The notes under the pieces: model-generated
Told to the model about the DNA's origin: nothing
Database searches by the model: none
The model's input: the letters and a program-made list of their open reading frames with translations, nothing else
Program-made: the position numbers and the translations under genes
Source: JADFUS01 sp964368765
Lineage (GTDB): Bacteria; Bacteroidota; Bacteroidia; Bacteroidales; Rikenellaceae
DNA length: 5,918 nucleotides
Assembly: GCA_964368765.1 (NCBI GenBank)
Contig: CAYJCU010000102.1
Coordinates: forward strand, 1 to 5,918
Direction: 5' to 3'
Shown here: piece by piece, positions 1-5,918 of the stretch
Position numbering within the stretch: the first letter of the stretch is position 1
Layout of the letters: every line of letters starts with the position of its first letter

Positions 1-166
1 TATTACTTCGTTACTCTACGTAATAATTTCTCTTTTTAGCGGTGGTGGACGCTGTACCAGTACAGAAAAACATTTTCGCCTCACGCCAGCGGGCGGTCTT
101 CCAGACCGGTGGTTTTAGTCGAAAAATGCGATTTACGAAATATAATTTTTGCACTACCTATGGTAG
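1..166. other. GC-rich hairpin cluster, possible structured RNA or repeat
   Basis: Positions 41-120 contain 45 G or C in 80 bases (56%), clearly above the AT-rich flanks. Short perfect inverted repeats follow each other: TATTAC (1-6) with GTAATA (20-25); AGCG (38-41) with CGCT (50-53); CTGTA (52-56) with TACAG (61-65), a 4-nt loop; CGCC (84-87) with GGCG (92-95); CGGTCT (94-99) with AGACCG (103-108), a 3-nt loop; and CTACC (154-158) with GGTAG (162-166), a 3-nt loop. Some of these are mutually exclusive. Such a series suggests a folded RNA, the structured end of a mobile element, or a dispersed repeat. The sequence matches no riboswitch, tRNA or small-RNA family that I recognise, and the strand is unclear. 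The element may continue left of the window. Confidence 0.35.
11..154 (-). CDS. Possible small hypothetical protein, 47 aa (doubtful)
   Basis: This frame runs from a GTG at 152-154 to a TAA at 11-13, with an in-frame stop (TAG) at 158-160 just upstream. An internal ATG at 71-73 would leave only 20 residues. The predicted peptide is basic and includes the stretch KMFFCTGTASTTAKKRNYY. It shows no signal peptide, membrane segment or known domain. It starts 37 nt after the stop of the GYF_2/CD225 gene on the same strand. The frame covers a GC-rich segment full of short hairpins, so the conservation target could be an RNA or a dispersed repeat instead of a protein. I have an unverified impression that similar peptides occur as tiny hypothetical proteins in Bacteroidales genomes. 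No function can be given. Confidence 0.3.
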   Translation of the reverse strand: MQKLYFVNRIFRLKPPVWKTARWREAKMFFCTGTASTTAKKRNYYVE

Positions 167-191
167 ATTGTATGTGAGAATTTTTAAAATG

Positions 192-770
192 TTAAATGGT
201 GTCACGTGGGCCGTTAAAAATTTTATTATACCATATAACACTATCTTCTGCTATTGGTGTAAACATCCATAAGATTATATATACAACCCATAGTAGGACT
301 GTAAATACTGCTGCTAGTTTAACCCAAAATTCTGCTTTATAACTGGCTGATAATGCCTCGCCATAGTGCCCTTTTTGCCATAAAGGTATCACTCTTGAAG
401 CATATATTATGGCAACAATACCAATAGGAACGCAACAAAGAACCATTGCAAGTATTGACTCAATGAGCCAGCTTTTAGGTAGCTTTTGCGTGCGCATATT
501 ACGCTCTATCATTGATGAGTGGAGACTGCCAGGTAGGTCGTGTCTCTCTTCATTAAAGTGAATCAATCCGCCTTTATCTGAAAATGATTTTGGGAGTGTG
601 TTATCCATATATCCTCTAAGTGGTGGTAGTGTATGCGCCTCCACCCAATGAGGTATGCCCTCATGCCATACCCACGTGTGACCATTTATACCCTTCTGCT
701 TAAAGTACTCAATAGGCAGTGGTCCATGTCTTTCGCCGTAACTATCAATATAGTAATATGAGGTTTTCAT
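192..770 (-). CDS. GYF_2 and CD225/dispanin domain membrane protein
   Basis: This is a complete 192-residue protein. Residues 5-50 form a GYF_2 (DUF4339) domain: it opens with the YYYID strand, continues with a GPLPIEYF segment, and ends with the aromatic TWVWHEGIPHWV core (W33, W35, W42). A polar linker covers about 51-97. Residues 98-170 match the CD225/dispanin fold: a first hydrophobic segment at about 102-125 with the LCCVPIGIVAIIYASRV signature, an amphipathic loop (GHYGEALSASYKAEFW), and a second segment at about 150-170. There is no cleavable signal peptide. GYF_2 domains are thought to bind proline-rich partners, and the CD225 part anchors the protein in the inner membrane; the physiological role in bacteria is unknown. 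It lies 67 nt after the second M23 gene on the same strand. It may share that transcript, but a hairpin in the gap leaves this open. Confidence 0.9.
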   Translation of the reverse strand: MKTSYYYIDSYGERHGPLPIEYFKQKGINGHTWVWHEGIPHWVEAHTLPPLRGYMDNTLPKSFSDKGGLIHFNEERHDLPGSLHSSMIERNMRTQKLPKSWLIESILAMVLCCVPIGIVAIIYASRVIPLWQKGHYGEALSASYKAEFWVKLAAVFTVLLWVVYIILWMFTPIAEDSVIWYNKIFNGPRDTI

Positions 771-799
771 ACATTTTCGTTTATCCCCTAAAGTAAGGG

Positions 800-821
800 T
801 GTTGATATAGGGTTATCAACA
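800..821. other. Perfect 8-bp inverted repeat in the M23/CD225 gap
   Basis: TGTTGATA (800-807) and TATCAACA (814-821) pair perfectly around a 6-nt loop. The hairpin lies in the 67-nt gap between the stop of the degenerate M23 gene and the start of the GYF_2/CD225 gene. No T-run follows on either strand, so it is not a canonical intrinsic terminator. It could be an operator, an mRNA-stability hairpin separating the two genes, or a weak attenuator. A second, poorer stem of CCCT (786-789) with AGGG (796-799) lies beside it. Confidence 0.5.
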
Positions 822-837
822 ATAATAGTACCACTTA

Positions 838-1785
838 CTATTCAAACGATTGTATATTAGGTTCAGATTCATCTCGCATCTCTCTTATTTGGTGAGGCAT
901 TAGCTCTCCGAAGAAAAAATCCATAGGATCAAGGGCTCTATTTTTATATCTAACCTCATAATGGAGATGAGGCAAGAATGATTTACCACTATTTCCACTA
1001 TCCCCTATATACATCCCACGAGTAACTCTGCCACCTACCTTTACATTAATTTTTGACATATAGGCATAAGTGGTTGTATAGTAATTTGCGTGATTGATGA
1101 CTACTGTGCCGCCGCCATCACTTTCAGAGTGTATAGACCTTACTACTCCATTAGCCGTAGCGAAGACACGTATCCCTTCAGGGAGAGGGTAATCTATACC
1201 TGTATGTAGCACCATTGATTTTGAGTATGGTTCTATACGCATACCTGCAGGCGTTATATTGTATGCTAGGTTTTTATTCGATACAGGTTGTATTGTTGGT
1301 ATATTTCTAAAGGGTGTCTTTTTAACTTTATCTACACACGCCTTGAGTTGCTTGCCAACGGTATCTCCTTTAGCTATTGTGGGTTCGGTTTTAGATAACA
1401 GTATATCAACCAATTCTGCAAAGGATAGAGAATTGAGAGAATCCCCTAATTCTATTTTATTGCTGCCAGCGGTGGTATTGCCCAATTCGATACCAAATAG
1501 CTGTTTGTAAATATTTGCATCTCTCTCTACAAGAGTATTAGCAGACACTTTTAGTAGCTGGTACTCAGTATGTAATCTGTCATGATGTTCTGTTAGCTGT
1601 TGATTAGATTGGCTAATAACCTTTTCAATAGGAGTTGGTGTATATTTTGAAATATATTTAGTAAGTAGTAATGAAGTCATTACACCAAGTATAATTATAA
1701 ATAGGAGAACCACAAAAGAGCTTCTCCTAACTATTAATACAAGTGCGCGTTTAAGTTTATATTTATATATACTGCTACTTCTCAT
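838..1785 (-). CDS. Membrane-anchored M23 (LytM) family protein with catalytic His replaced
   Basis: A 315-residue protein from the ATG at 1783-1785. That start overlaps the upstream gene by 11 nt and has an A-rich upstream stretch; an in-frame ATG at 1848 would add 21 residues but overlap by 74 nt. A basic cytoplasmic tail (1-22) leads to one membrane segment (about 23-42), then a helical periplasmic linker (about 50-150) containing ERDANIYKQLFG, then the LytM domain (about 160-290). The zinc-site residues H194, D198 (HTGID) and H275, and H273 of the HLH motif, are present. The usual YAHL motif reads YAYM, so the catalytic histidine is Y242, and the FGxRxHP motif is degraded to PAGMRIEP (E185 for His). 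The family cleaves peptidoglycan cross-links, while degenerate members such as EnvC and NlpD activate amidases. Whether this protein is catalytic is therefore uncertain. It probably shares a transcript with the intact paralogue upstream. Confidence 0.93.
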   Translation of the reverse strand: MRSSSIYKYKLKRALVLIVRRSSFVVLLFIIILGVMTSLLLTKYISKYTPTPIEKVISQSNQQLTEHHDRLHTEYQLLKVSANTLVERDANIYKQLFGIELGNTTAGSNKIELGDSLNSLSFAELVDILLSKTEPTIAKGDTVGKQLKACVDKVKKTPFRNIPTIQPVSNKNLAYNITPAGMRIEPYSKSMVLHTGIDYPLPEGIRVFATANGVVRSIHSESDGGGTVVINHANYYTTTYAYMSKINVKVGGRVTRGMYIGDSGNSGKSFLPHLHYEVRYKNRALDPMDFFFGELMPHQIREMRDESEPNIQSFE

Positions 1786-2761
1786 TTTTACTATTTTTGT
1801 TGTCTGGATTCTCTGCTTCAACATCTTCAAGTATCTCAATACGTGCATTTTCTAATAATTTCGCAGCATCCTCTCTACTCTGTGTACTAGTGAAATAGTT
1901 TATTGGATCAACCTTTTTGTTACGATAAATTACCTCATAATGAAGATGATCACCTGTTGAGCGACCAGTAGAGCCCACACCTCCTATTTTATCGCCACGC
2001 CTCACTACATCTCCATGTTTAACACTCTTTGTGTGGAGATGAGCATAACGGGTTTTGTATCCAAATCCATGATTGATAACTATCTCATTACCATAACCTC
2101 CGTTCCATCCACCTCGTGCCGCCTCAACAACTCCATCGGCAGTAGCTATTACGGCAGTATTACGTTTACAGCTAAGGTCAAGTCCTCCATGCATTATTTT
2201 ACGTTTTAAAATAGGGTGGTTACGATAACCGAAAGGACTAAAGCCACCTTTAAAACCGCTGGCATCCACAGGCCAAATAGCAGGGATATACCTACTTATA
2301 TTTTCATAGTTATTGATAATATTACTAACCGTATCTTGTGTAAGAGACATGTTTAATATATTATCTTTGGTATTATATAAAAGATTCCATGTCTCATCAA
2401 TGAGGTAAGAATATCTATCACTAATCAGTATATAGTTTGCATCTATCTCGTCACAACTTTCTACCACCTCATAAGAGTCTAGACCAAGAGTCATACGGTA
2501 TGAACTGCTATCTCTTCTATCAATCTCACTTATCTGCTTATTCACATTTAGTACATAGTTGTTAATATCTTTAATTTTTCCTGCAAATAGTTCATTTTCA
2601 GATATAAGTGTATGTGTTCTAGAGAGGCTCATTTTGTATGAGAAGAAGATATTTGCTACAAAAACAGCGATAATAAACACCAAAATATAGCGAACCACTA
2701 CTCCTAGTCGTGATTTGCGTATTCTTCTGTCTCCAATAGTTAGCTTTCTGCCCGTGCGCAT
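1775..2761 (-). CDS. Membrane-anchored M23 family metallopeptidase, intact active site
   Basis: A 328-residue protein. An arginine/lysine-rich cytoplasmic tail (1-21) precedes one membrane segment (about 22-41). A helical, probably coiled-coil, periplasmic linker (about 45-155) leads to the LytM peptidase domain (about 160-290). Every expected residue is present: FGYRNHP, H191 and D195 in HGGLD, H241 in YAHL, and H272 and H274 in HLHYE. It should be a zinc-dependent peptidoglycan endopeptidase facing the periplasm, in the broad group of MepM-like proteins; the bond cleaved cannot be told from sequence. The tail after about 293 is charged and probably disordered. It is the first gene of a minus-strand unit, overlaps the next M23 gene by 11 nt, and has its own candidate promoter 20 nt upstream. 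The ATG at 2759-2761 fits the domain layout and follows an A-rich leader. Confidence 0.94.
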   Translation of the reverse strand: MRTGRKLTIGDRRIRKSRLGVVVRYILVFIIAVFVANIFFSYKMSLSRTHTLISENELFAGKIKDINNYVLNVNKQISEIDRRDSSSYRMTLGLDSYEVVESCDEIDANYILISDRYSYLIDETWNLLYNTKDNILNMSLTQDTVSNIINNYENISRYIPAIWPVDASGFKGGFSPFGYRNHPILKRKIMHGGLDLSCKRNTAVIATADGVVEAARGGWNGGYGNEIVINHGFGYKTRYAHLHTKSVKHGDVVRRGDKIGGVGSTGRSTGDHLHYEVIYRNKKVDPINYFTSTQSREDAAKLLENARIEILEDVEAENPDNKNSKNEK

Positions 2762-2781
2762 CGTTTAGTTATTGTATCCTG

Positions 2782-2789
2782 CAAAATTA
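2782..2789 (-). promoter_or_regulatory. Candidate Bacteroidota promoter (-7 element) for the M23 pair
   Basis: Read on the minus strand, these bases are TAATTTTG, an exact match to the Bacteroidota -7 consensus TAnnTTTG, followed by CAGG. The element lies 20 nt upstream of the M23 start codon, implying a very short leader of roughly 10-15 nt. No convincing -33 TTTG is present at the usual distance; that stretch is an A/T tract. Confidence 0.55.
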
Positions 2790-2878
2790 CAAAAAAAAAT
2801 CTATTATATCTGATTTTTTTCTCTTTTTTTATGCTAATATTGCCCTTTTACTATATTGTTAAAATAATATACTATTAA

Positions 2879-2911
2879 TTTAGTGATAATAAAAAAAAAG
2901 TAGTATATTTG
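2879..2911 (+). promoter_or_regulatory. Candidate Bacteroidota promoter for gcvP
   Basis: TATATTTG at 2904-2911 matches the -7 consensus TAnnTTTG exactly and is followed by CAGA, as at the divergent promoter. A -33-like TTTAG lies at 2879-2883, about 20 nt upstream, which is the normal spacing; the spacer carries a 9-base A-tract. The expected transcript start is near 2917-2919, giving a leader of about 50 nt with one weak stem, TAGTT (2917-2921) with AACTA (2927-2931). No glycine riboswitch motif is present in that leader. Confidence 0.65.
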
Positions 2912-2970
2912 CAGACTAGTTTTGAGAACTAATAAAAAGATTATAAATTACATATAAATTTCTTTTAAGT

Positions 2971-5826
2971 ATGAGCTTTGATAAATTTGTTGGTCGCCAT
3001 GTGGGACCTAATGAGAGCGAAAGAGCAGAGATGCTGAAAAAAATAGGTGTAGACTCTTTAGACACACTTATTGAGCAGGTTATACCTGCAAATATCCGTC
3101 TGCAAGAGCCGTTAAAAATGGCTCAAGAGGGGATGACAGAGTATGAGTATCTTAACCATATTAAGTCACTAGCTAATAAAAATAATCCTTATCGTACGTT
3201 TATAGGTATGGGTTACTATCCATCGGCATCGTTACCAGTTGTAATGCGTAACATTTTCGAAAATCCGATTTGGTATACATCTTATACCCCTTATCAGGCT
3301 GAAATTTCTCAGGGTCGTCTTGAGGCTCTTCTTAATTTCCAGACTATGGTATGCTCTCTAACGGGTATGGAGATATCTAACTGCTCACTACTTGATGAAG
3401 GAACAGCTGCTGCTGAGGCGATGATTATGATGTATAATGCTCGTAGTCGTGCGTTAGTTAAAGAGGGGAGAAATGTACTGTTTGTAGACGAAAATATATT
3501 TCCACAAACACTAGATGTAATTTTAACTCGTTCTGAGCCACTTGGTATAGAAATAGTTATGGGTAGCTATAATGAGTATGAGTTTGAAGGAAATGAGTTT
3601 GGTGCTATACTACAATACCCAGCGGCTAATGGTGCTGTTTGTGATTATAGTGCATTTACAGCTAAGGCACATGAGGTAGGAGTAGTAGTAACAGCTATCG
3701 CTGACATATTATCGCTAGCTATCCTTAAATCTCCTGCTGAGTGGGGAGCAGATATAACTGTTGGTTCAACACAACGCTTCGGTATTCCTATGGGTTACGG
3801 TGGTCCAAGTGCTGCTTATCTTGCAACAAAAGAGGGTTATAAGCGTAATATGCCAGGTCGTATTATAGGCATATCTATTGACAGATTAGGTAATAAAGCT
3901 TTACGTATGAGTCTTCAAACACGTGAGCAACATATCAAACGTGAGAAGGCAACATCAAATATATGTACTGCCTCAGCTCTTATGGCTACAATGGCAGGTA
4001 TGTTTGCAGCTTATCATGGTAAAGAGGGTATTGAGCGTATTGCTCTACATGCTCACTCTTATGCTAAAGAGCTAGCAAAACAGCTAAAGGCTTTAGGTTA
4101 TACATTAACAAATGAGTGTTTCTTCGATACTCTTGATATTGAGACAGATGCTAATGCAATACGCGCAATAGCTGAGCGTAATGAGATTAATCTTTTCTAT
4201 CCTAATGACAACAAAGTACGCCTATCTATGGACGAGGTTGTTACTGTTGAAGAGCTAAATAAACTTATTGCTATCTTCAGCGAGGCTGCTGGTAAAGAGG
4301 CGGTTGTAGTTAGTGAGGTTAGCGAGGCTACTGTATGCCCTGATATGGCACGTCAGACGCCATATCTAGTTGAGGAGGTATTTAATAAATATCATAGTGA
4401 GAGTGATATGATGCGTTATATCAAGAAACTAGCTGATAGAGATATTTCACTTGCTGATAGTATGATTTCACTTGGTTCATGTACTATGAAACTTAATCCA
4501 GCTGCATCTATGATGCCGCTATCATGGAGCGAGCTTGGTAATGTACATCCGTTTGTGCCATTTGAACAGGCTACTGGTTATCATGAGATGATGGAGGGTA
4601 TATCTAACGATTTAGCTGTTATCACTGGTTTCGCGGCTGTTTCTAATCAACCTAACTCAGGGGCTGCAGGCGAATATGCAGGTATTATGGTTGTTCGTGC
4701 TTATCAGCAACACATTGGGCAAGGACACAGAAATGTAGTACTTATCCCTACATCGGCTCACGGTACTAACCCTGCAACGGCTGCTATGGCAGGTCTTGAT
4801 ATTGTTCTTGTTAATTGTGACGAAAATGGTAATATCGACGTTGAGGATTTTGTAGCTAAGGCAGAGGCTAATAAAGCTAATCTATCATGCGCTATGATTA
4901 CATACCCATCAACACATGGTGTTTTTGAGGCTCGTATTCGTGAGATTATTGATGCTGTACATAATAACGGTGGTCAGGTGTTTATGGATGGTGCAAATAT
5001 GAATGCACAGGTAGGTCTTACTAATCCTGGTTTCATAGGTGCCGATGTATGTCATCTTAACCTACACAAAACATTTGCTATGCCACATGGTGGTGGTGGT
5101 CCTGGTGTTGGTACGATAGGTGTAGCTAAGCATTTAGTTCCGTTCTTGCCATCTCACCCAATAGTATCTACTGGTGGAGCCGAGGGTATCACCGCAGTGT
5201 CATCTTCTCCATGGGGAAGTGCTATGTTATTGCCTATCACTTATGCATATATTAAGATGCTAGGTGCTAGTGGATTAACTGAGGCTACAAAAGTTGCTAT
5301 TCTTAATGCTAATTATATGATGGCCTCTATTAAAGGCGAGTATGATGTGGTATATACAGGCGAGACAGGACGTGTGGGTCATGAGATGATTGTTGATTGT
5401 CGTGATTTCAAACGTAAATATGGTGTTGAGACAGGAGATTTAGCTCGTAGACTTATGGATTATGGTTTCCATGCCCCTACACTATCATTCCCAGTTCACG
5501 AAACACTTATGGTTGAGCCTACTGAGAGTGAGTCTAAGCCTGAGCTAGATAGATTTATTGAGGCTCTTATTCAGATTAAGCGTGAGTGCGAAGAGATTAT
5601 CTCAGGAGAGGCTGATGCCGAAGATAATGTTGTTAAGATGGCACCTCACACTGCTTTTGAGGTTACCTCTGATGAGTGGGCACATAAATACCCACGTCAT
5701 AAGGCAGCTTACCCTCTTCAGTGGATAAGAGAGCATAAATTCTGGCCACATGTAACGAAGATAGATAACGGATATGGCGATCGTAACCTTATATGTACTT
5801 GTGCTTCGATAGAGAGCTATAGATAA
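2971..5826 (+). CDS. gcvP: Glycine dehydrogenase (decarboxylating), P protein of the glycine cleavage system
   Basis: A complete 951-residue single-chain P protein, the usual length for the fused form. It decarboxylates glycine with pyridoxal phosphate and passes the aminomethyl group to lipoyl-GcvH in the cytoplasm, supplying one-carbon units together with GcvT and the L protein. The N-terminal half (about 1-440) carries YTPYQAEISQGR (105-117) and the LLDEGTAAAEAM motif. The C-terminal catalytic half has SLGSCTMKLN (from 500), SAHGTNPA (from 595), MDGANMNAQ (672-680, including D673), and HLNLHKTF with PLP lysine K700, followed by the GGGG loop (707-710). No key residue is missing. The ATG follows an A/T-rich leader with no Shine-Dalgarno, as is usual in this phylum. 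Codon choice leans strongly to GCT, GGT and CGT, suggesting high expression, unlike the neighbouring M23 genes. gcvT and gcvH are not in the window. Confidence 0.98.
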   Translation: MSFDKFVGRHVGPNESERAEMLKKIGVDSLDTLIEQVIPANIRLQEPLKMAQEGMTEYEYLNHIKSLANKNNPYRTFIGMGYYPSASLPVVMRNIFENPIWYTSYTPYQAEISQGRLEALLNFQTMVCSLTGMEISNCSLLDEGTAAAEAMIMMYNARSRALVKEGRNVLFVDENIFPQTLDVILTRSEPLGIEIVMGSYNEYEFEGNEFGAILQYPAANGAVCDYSAFTAKAHEVGVVVTAIADILSLAILKSPAEWGADITVGSTQRFGIPMGYGGPSAAYLATKEGYKRNMPGRIIGISIDRLGNKALRMSLQTREQHIKREKATSNICTASALMATMAGMFAAYHGKEGIERIALHAHSYAKELAKQLKALGYTLTNECFFDTLDIETDANAIRAIAERNEINLFYPNDNKVRLSMDEVVTVEELNKLIAIFSEAAGKEAVVVSEVSEATVCPDMARQTPYLVEEVFNKYHSESDMMRYIKKLADRDISLADSMISLGSCTMKLNPAASMMPLSWSELGNVHPFVPFEQATGYHEMMEGISNDLAVITGFAAVSNQPNSGAAGEYAGIMVVRAYQQHIGQGHRNVVLIPTSAHGTNPATAAMAGLDIVLVNCDENGNIDVEDFVAKAEANKANLSCAMITYPSTHGVFEARIREIIDAVHNNGGQVFMDGANMNAQVGLTNPGFIGADVCHLNLHKTFAMPHGGGGPGVGTIGVAKHLVPFLPSHPIVSTGGAEGITAVSSSPWGSAMLLPITYAYIKMLGASGLTEATKVAILNANYMMASIKGEYDVVYTGETGRVGHEMIVDCRDFKRKYGVETGDLARRLMDYGFHAPTLSFPVHETLMVEPTESESKPELDRFIEALIQIKRECEEIISGEADAEDNVVKMAPHTAFEVTSDEWAHKYPRHKAAYPLQWIREHKFWPHVTKIDNGYGDRNLICTCASIESYR

Positions 5827-5898
5827 ACAAAATAAATGATTTTAGTAGTGTCCGGCGAACCTAAGGATTGAATTTATGCACGTCATATCTACCCTAAA

Positions 5899-5918
5899 AC
5901 CCACCATATAAGATGGGT
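5899..5918. terminator. Possible terminator hairpin cut by the window end
   Basis: ACCCA (5899-5903) pairs with TGGGT (5914-5918), and C5905 can pair with G5912 across one mismatch. Read on the minus strand, the stem is followed by TTTTAG, which would suit termination of a minus-strand gene entering from the right. On the plus strand the following bases are outside the window, so termination of gcvP 73 nt after its stop cannot be judged. The stem is short, so confidence is low. Confidence 0.3.

Noticed and set aside
2..118. Plus-strand frame open from the left edge to a TAG at 116-118
   Set aside because: It crosses the hairpin cluster, shows no family resemblance, and has no start codon inside the window. 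It could be the tail of a gene to the left, but nothing supports that.
179..222. 9-bp inverted repeat AATTTTTAA / TTAAAAATT around the CD225 gene stop
   Set aside because: It is pure A/T with a 26-nt spacer. Such repeats are expected by chance in DNA of this composition, and no terminator-like GC stem is present.
42..272. Plus-strand open frame of 76 codons with a GTG start
   Set aside because: It runs antisense through the 3' end of the GYF_2/CD225 gene, has no recognisable domain, and its residues look like translated non-coding sequence.
1259..1510. Plus-strand open frame of 83 codons
   Set aside because: It lies wholly antisense within the degenerate M23 gene, whose coding frame is well supported.
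1786..1848. Longer start (ATG at 1846-1848) for the second M23 gene
   Set aside because: It would overlap the upstream gene by 74 nt and add a tail not needed for the basic-tail plus anchor layout. The ATG at 1785 gives an 11-nt overlap typical of coupled genes.
2015..2209. Plus-strand open frame of 64 codons
   Set aside because: It lies antisense within the intact M23 peptidase domain and has no features of its own.
2912..2970. Glycine riboswitch in the gcvP leader
   Set aside because: The leader is only about 50 nt, AT-rich, and lacks the conserved glycine aptamer core; only one weak 5-bp stem is present.
1..5918. A new defence, CRISPR or toxin-antitoxin system
   Set aside because: None of the genes carries nuclease, reverse transcriptase, toxin or Cas motifs, and no regularly spaced direct repeats are seen. 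The confident genes are envelope and metabolic.

Overview
The window looks like chromosomal DNA of a Bacteroidota member, most likely Bacteroidales. It is AT-rich, its start codons have A/T-rich upstream regions instead of clear Shine-Dalgarno sites, and two divergent promoters match the Bacteroidota -7 element TAnnTTTG. The protein families fit as well: a single-chain glycine decarboxylase, membrane-anchored M23 peptidases with the IPxIxPV linker, and a GYF_2-CD225 membrane protein. The genus cannot be decided from the sequence.

Layout. Positions 1-191 hold a GC-rich, hairpin-rich segment with a possible 47-residue minus-strand ORF. Positions 192-2761 hold three minus-strand genes, read from right to left. 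The first is an M23 metallopeptidase with all catalytic residues. The second is another M23-fold protein, overlapping the first by 11 nt, in which one catalytic histidine is a tyrosine. The third, after a 67-nt gap with a perfect 8-bp hairpin, is a small GYF_2/CD225 membrane protein. Positions 2762-2970 are a divergent promoter region. Positions 2971-5826 hold gcvP on the plus strand, complete and intact. Positions 5827-5918 are non-coding as far as can be seen, with a GC-richer patch and a partial hairpin cut by the window end.

How the genes work together. The two M23 proteins share one architecture: a short basic cytoplasmic tail, one membrane anchor, a periplasmic helical linker and a C-terminal LytM domain. 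They are probably co-transcribed and act in peptidoglycan remodelling or its control, possibly as an active/degenerate pair. The GYF_2/CD225 protein is another envelope protein but has no demonstrable link to them. gcvP is a housekeeping enzyme of glycine catabolism and one-carbon supply, divergently transcribed and functionally separate. gcvT and gcvH are not in the window.

No defence system, CRISPR array, tRNA, rRNA or complete mobile element is visible. The items most worth a second look are the His-to-Tyr substitution in the second M23 protein and the structured segment at the left edge.
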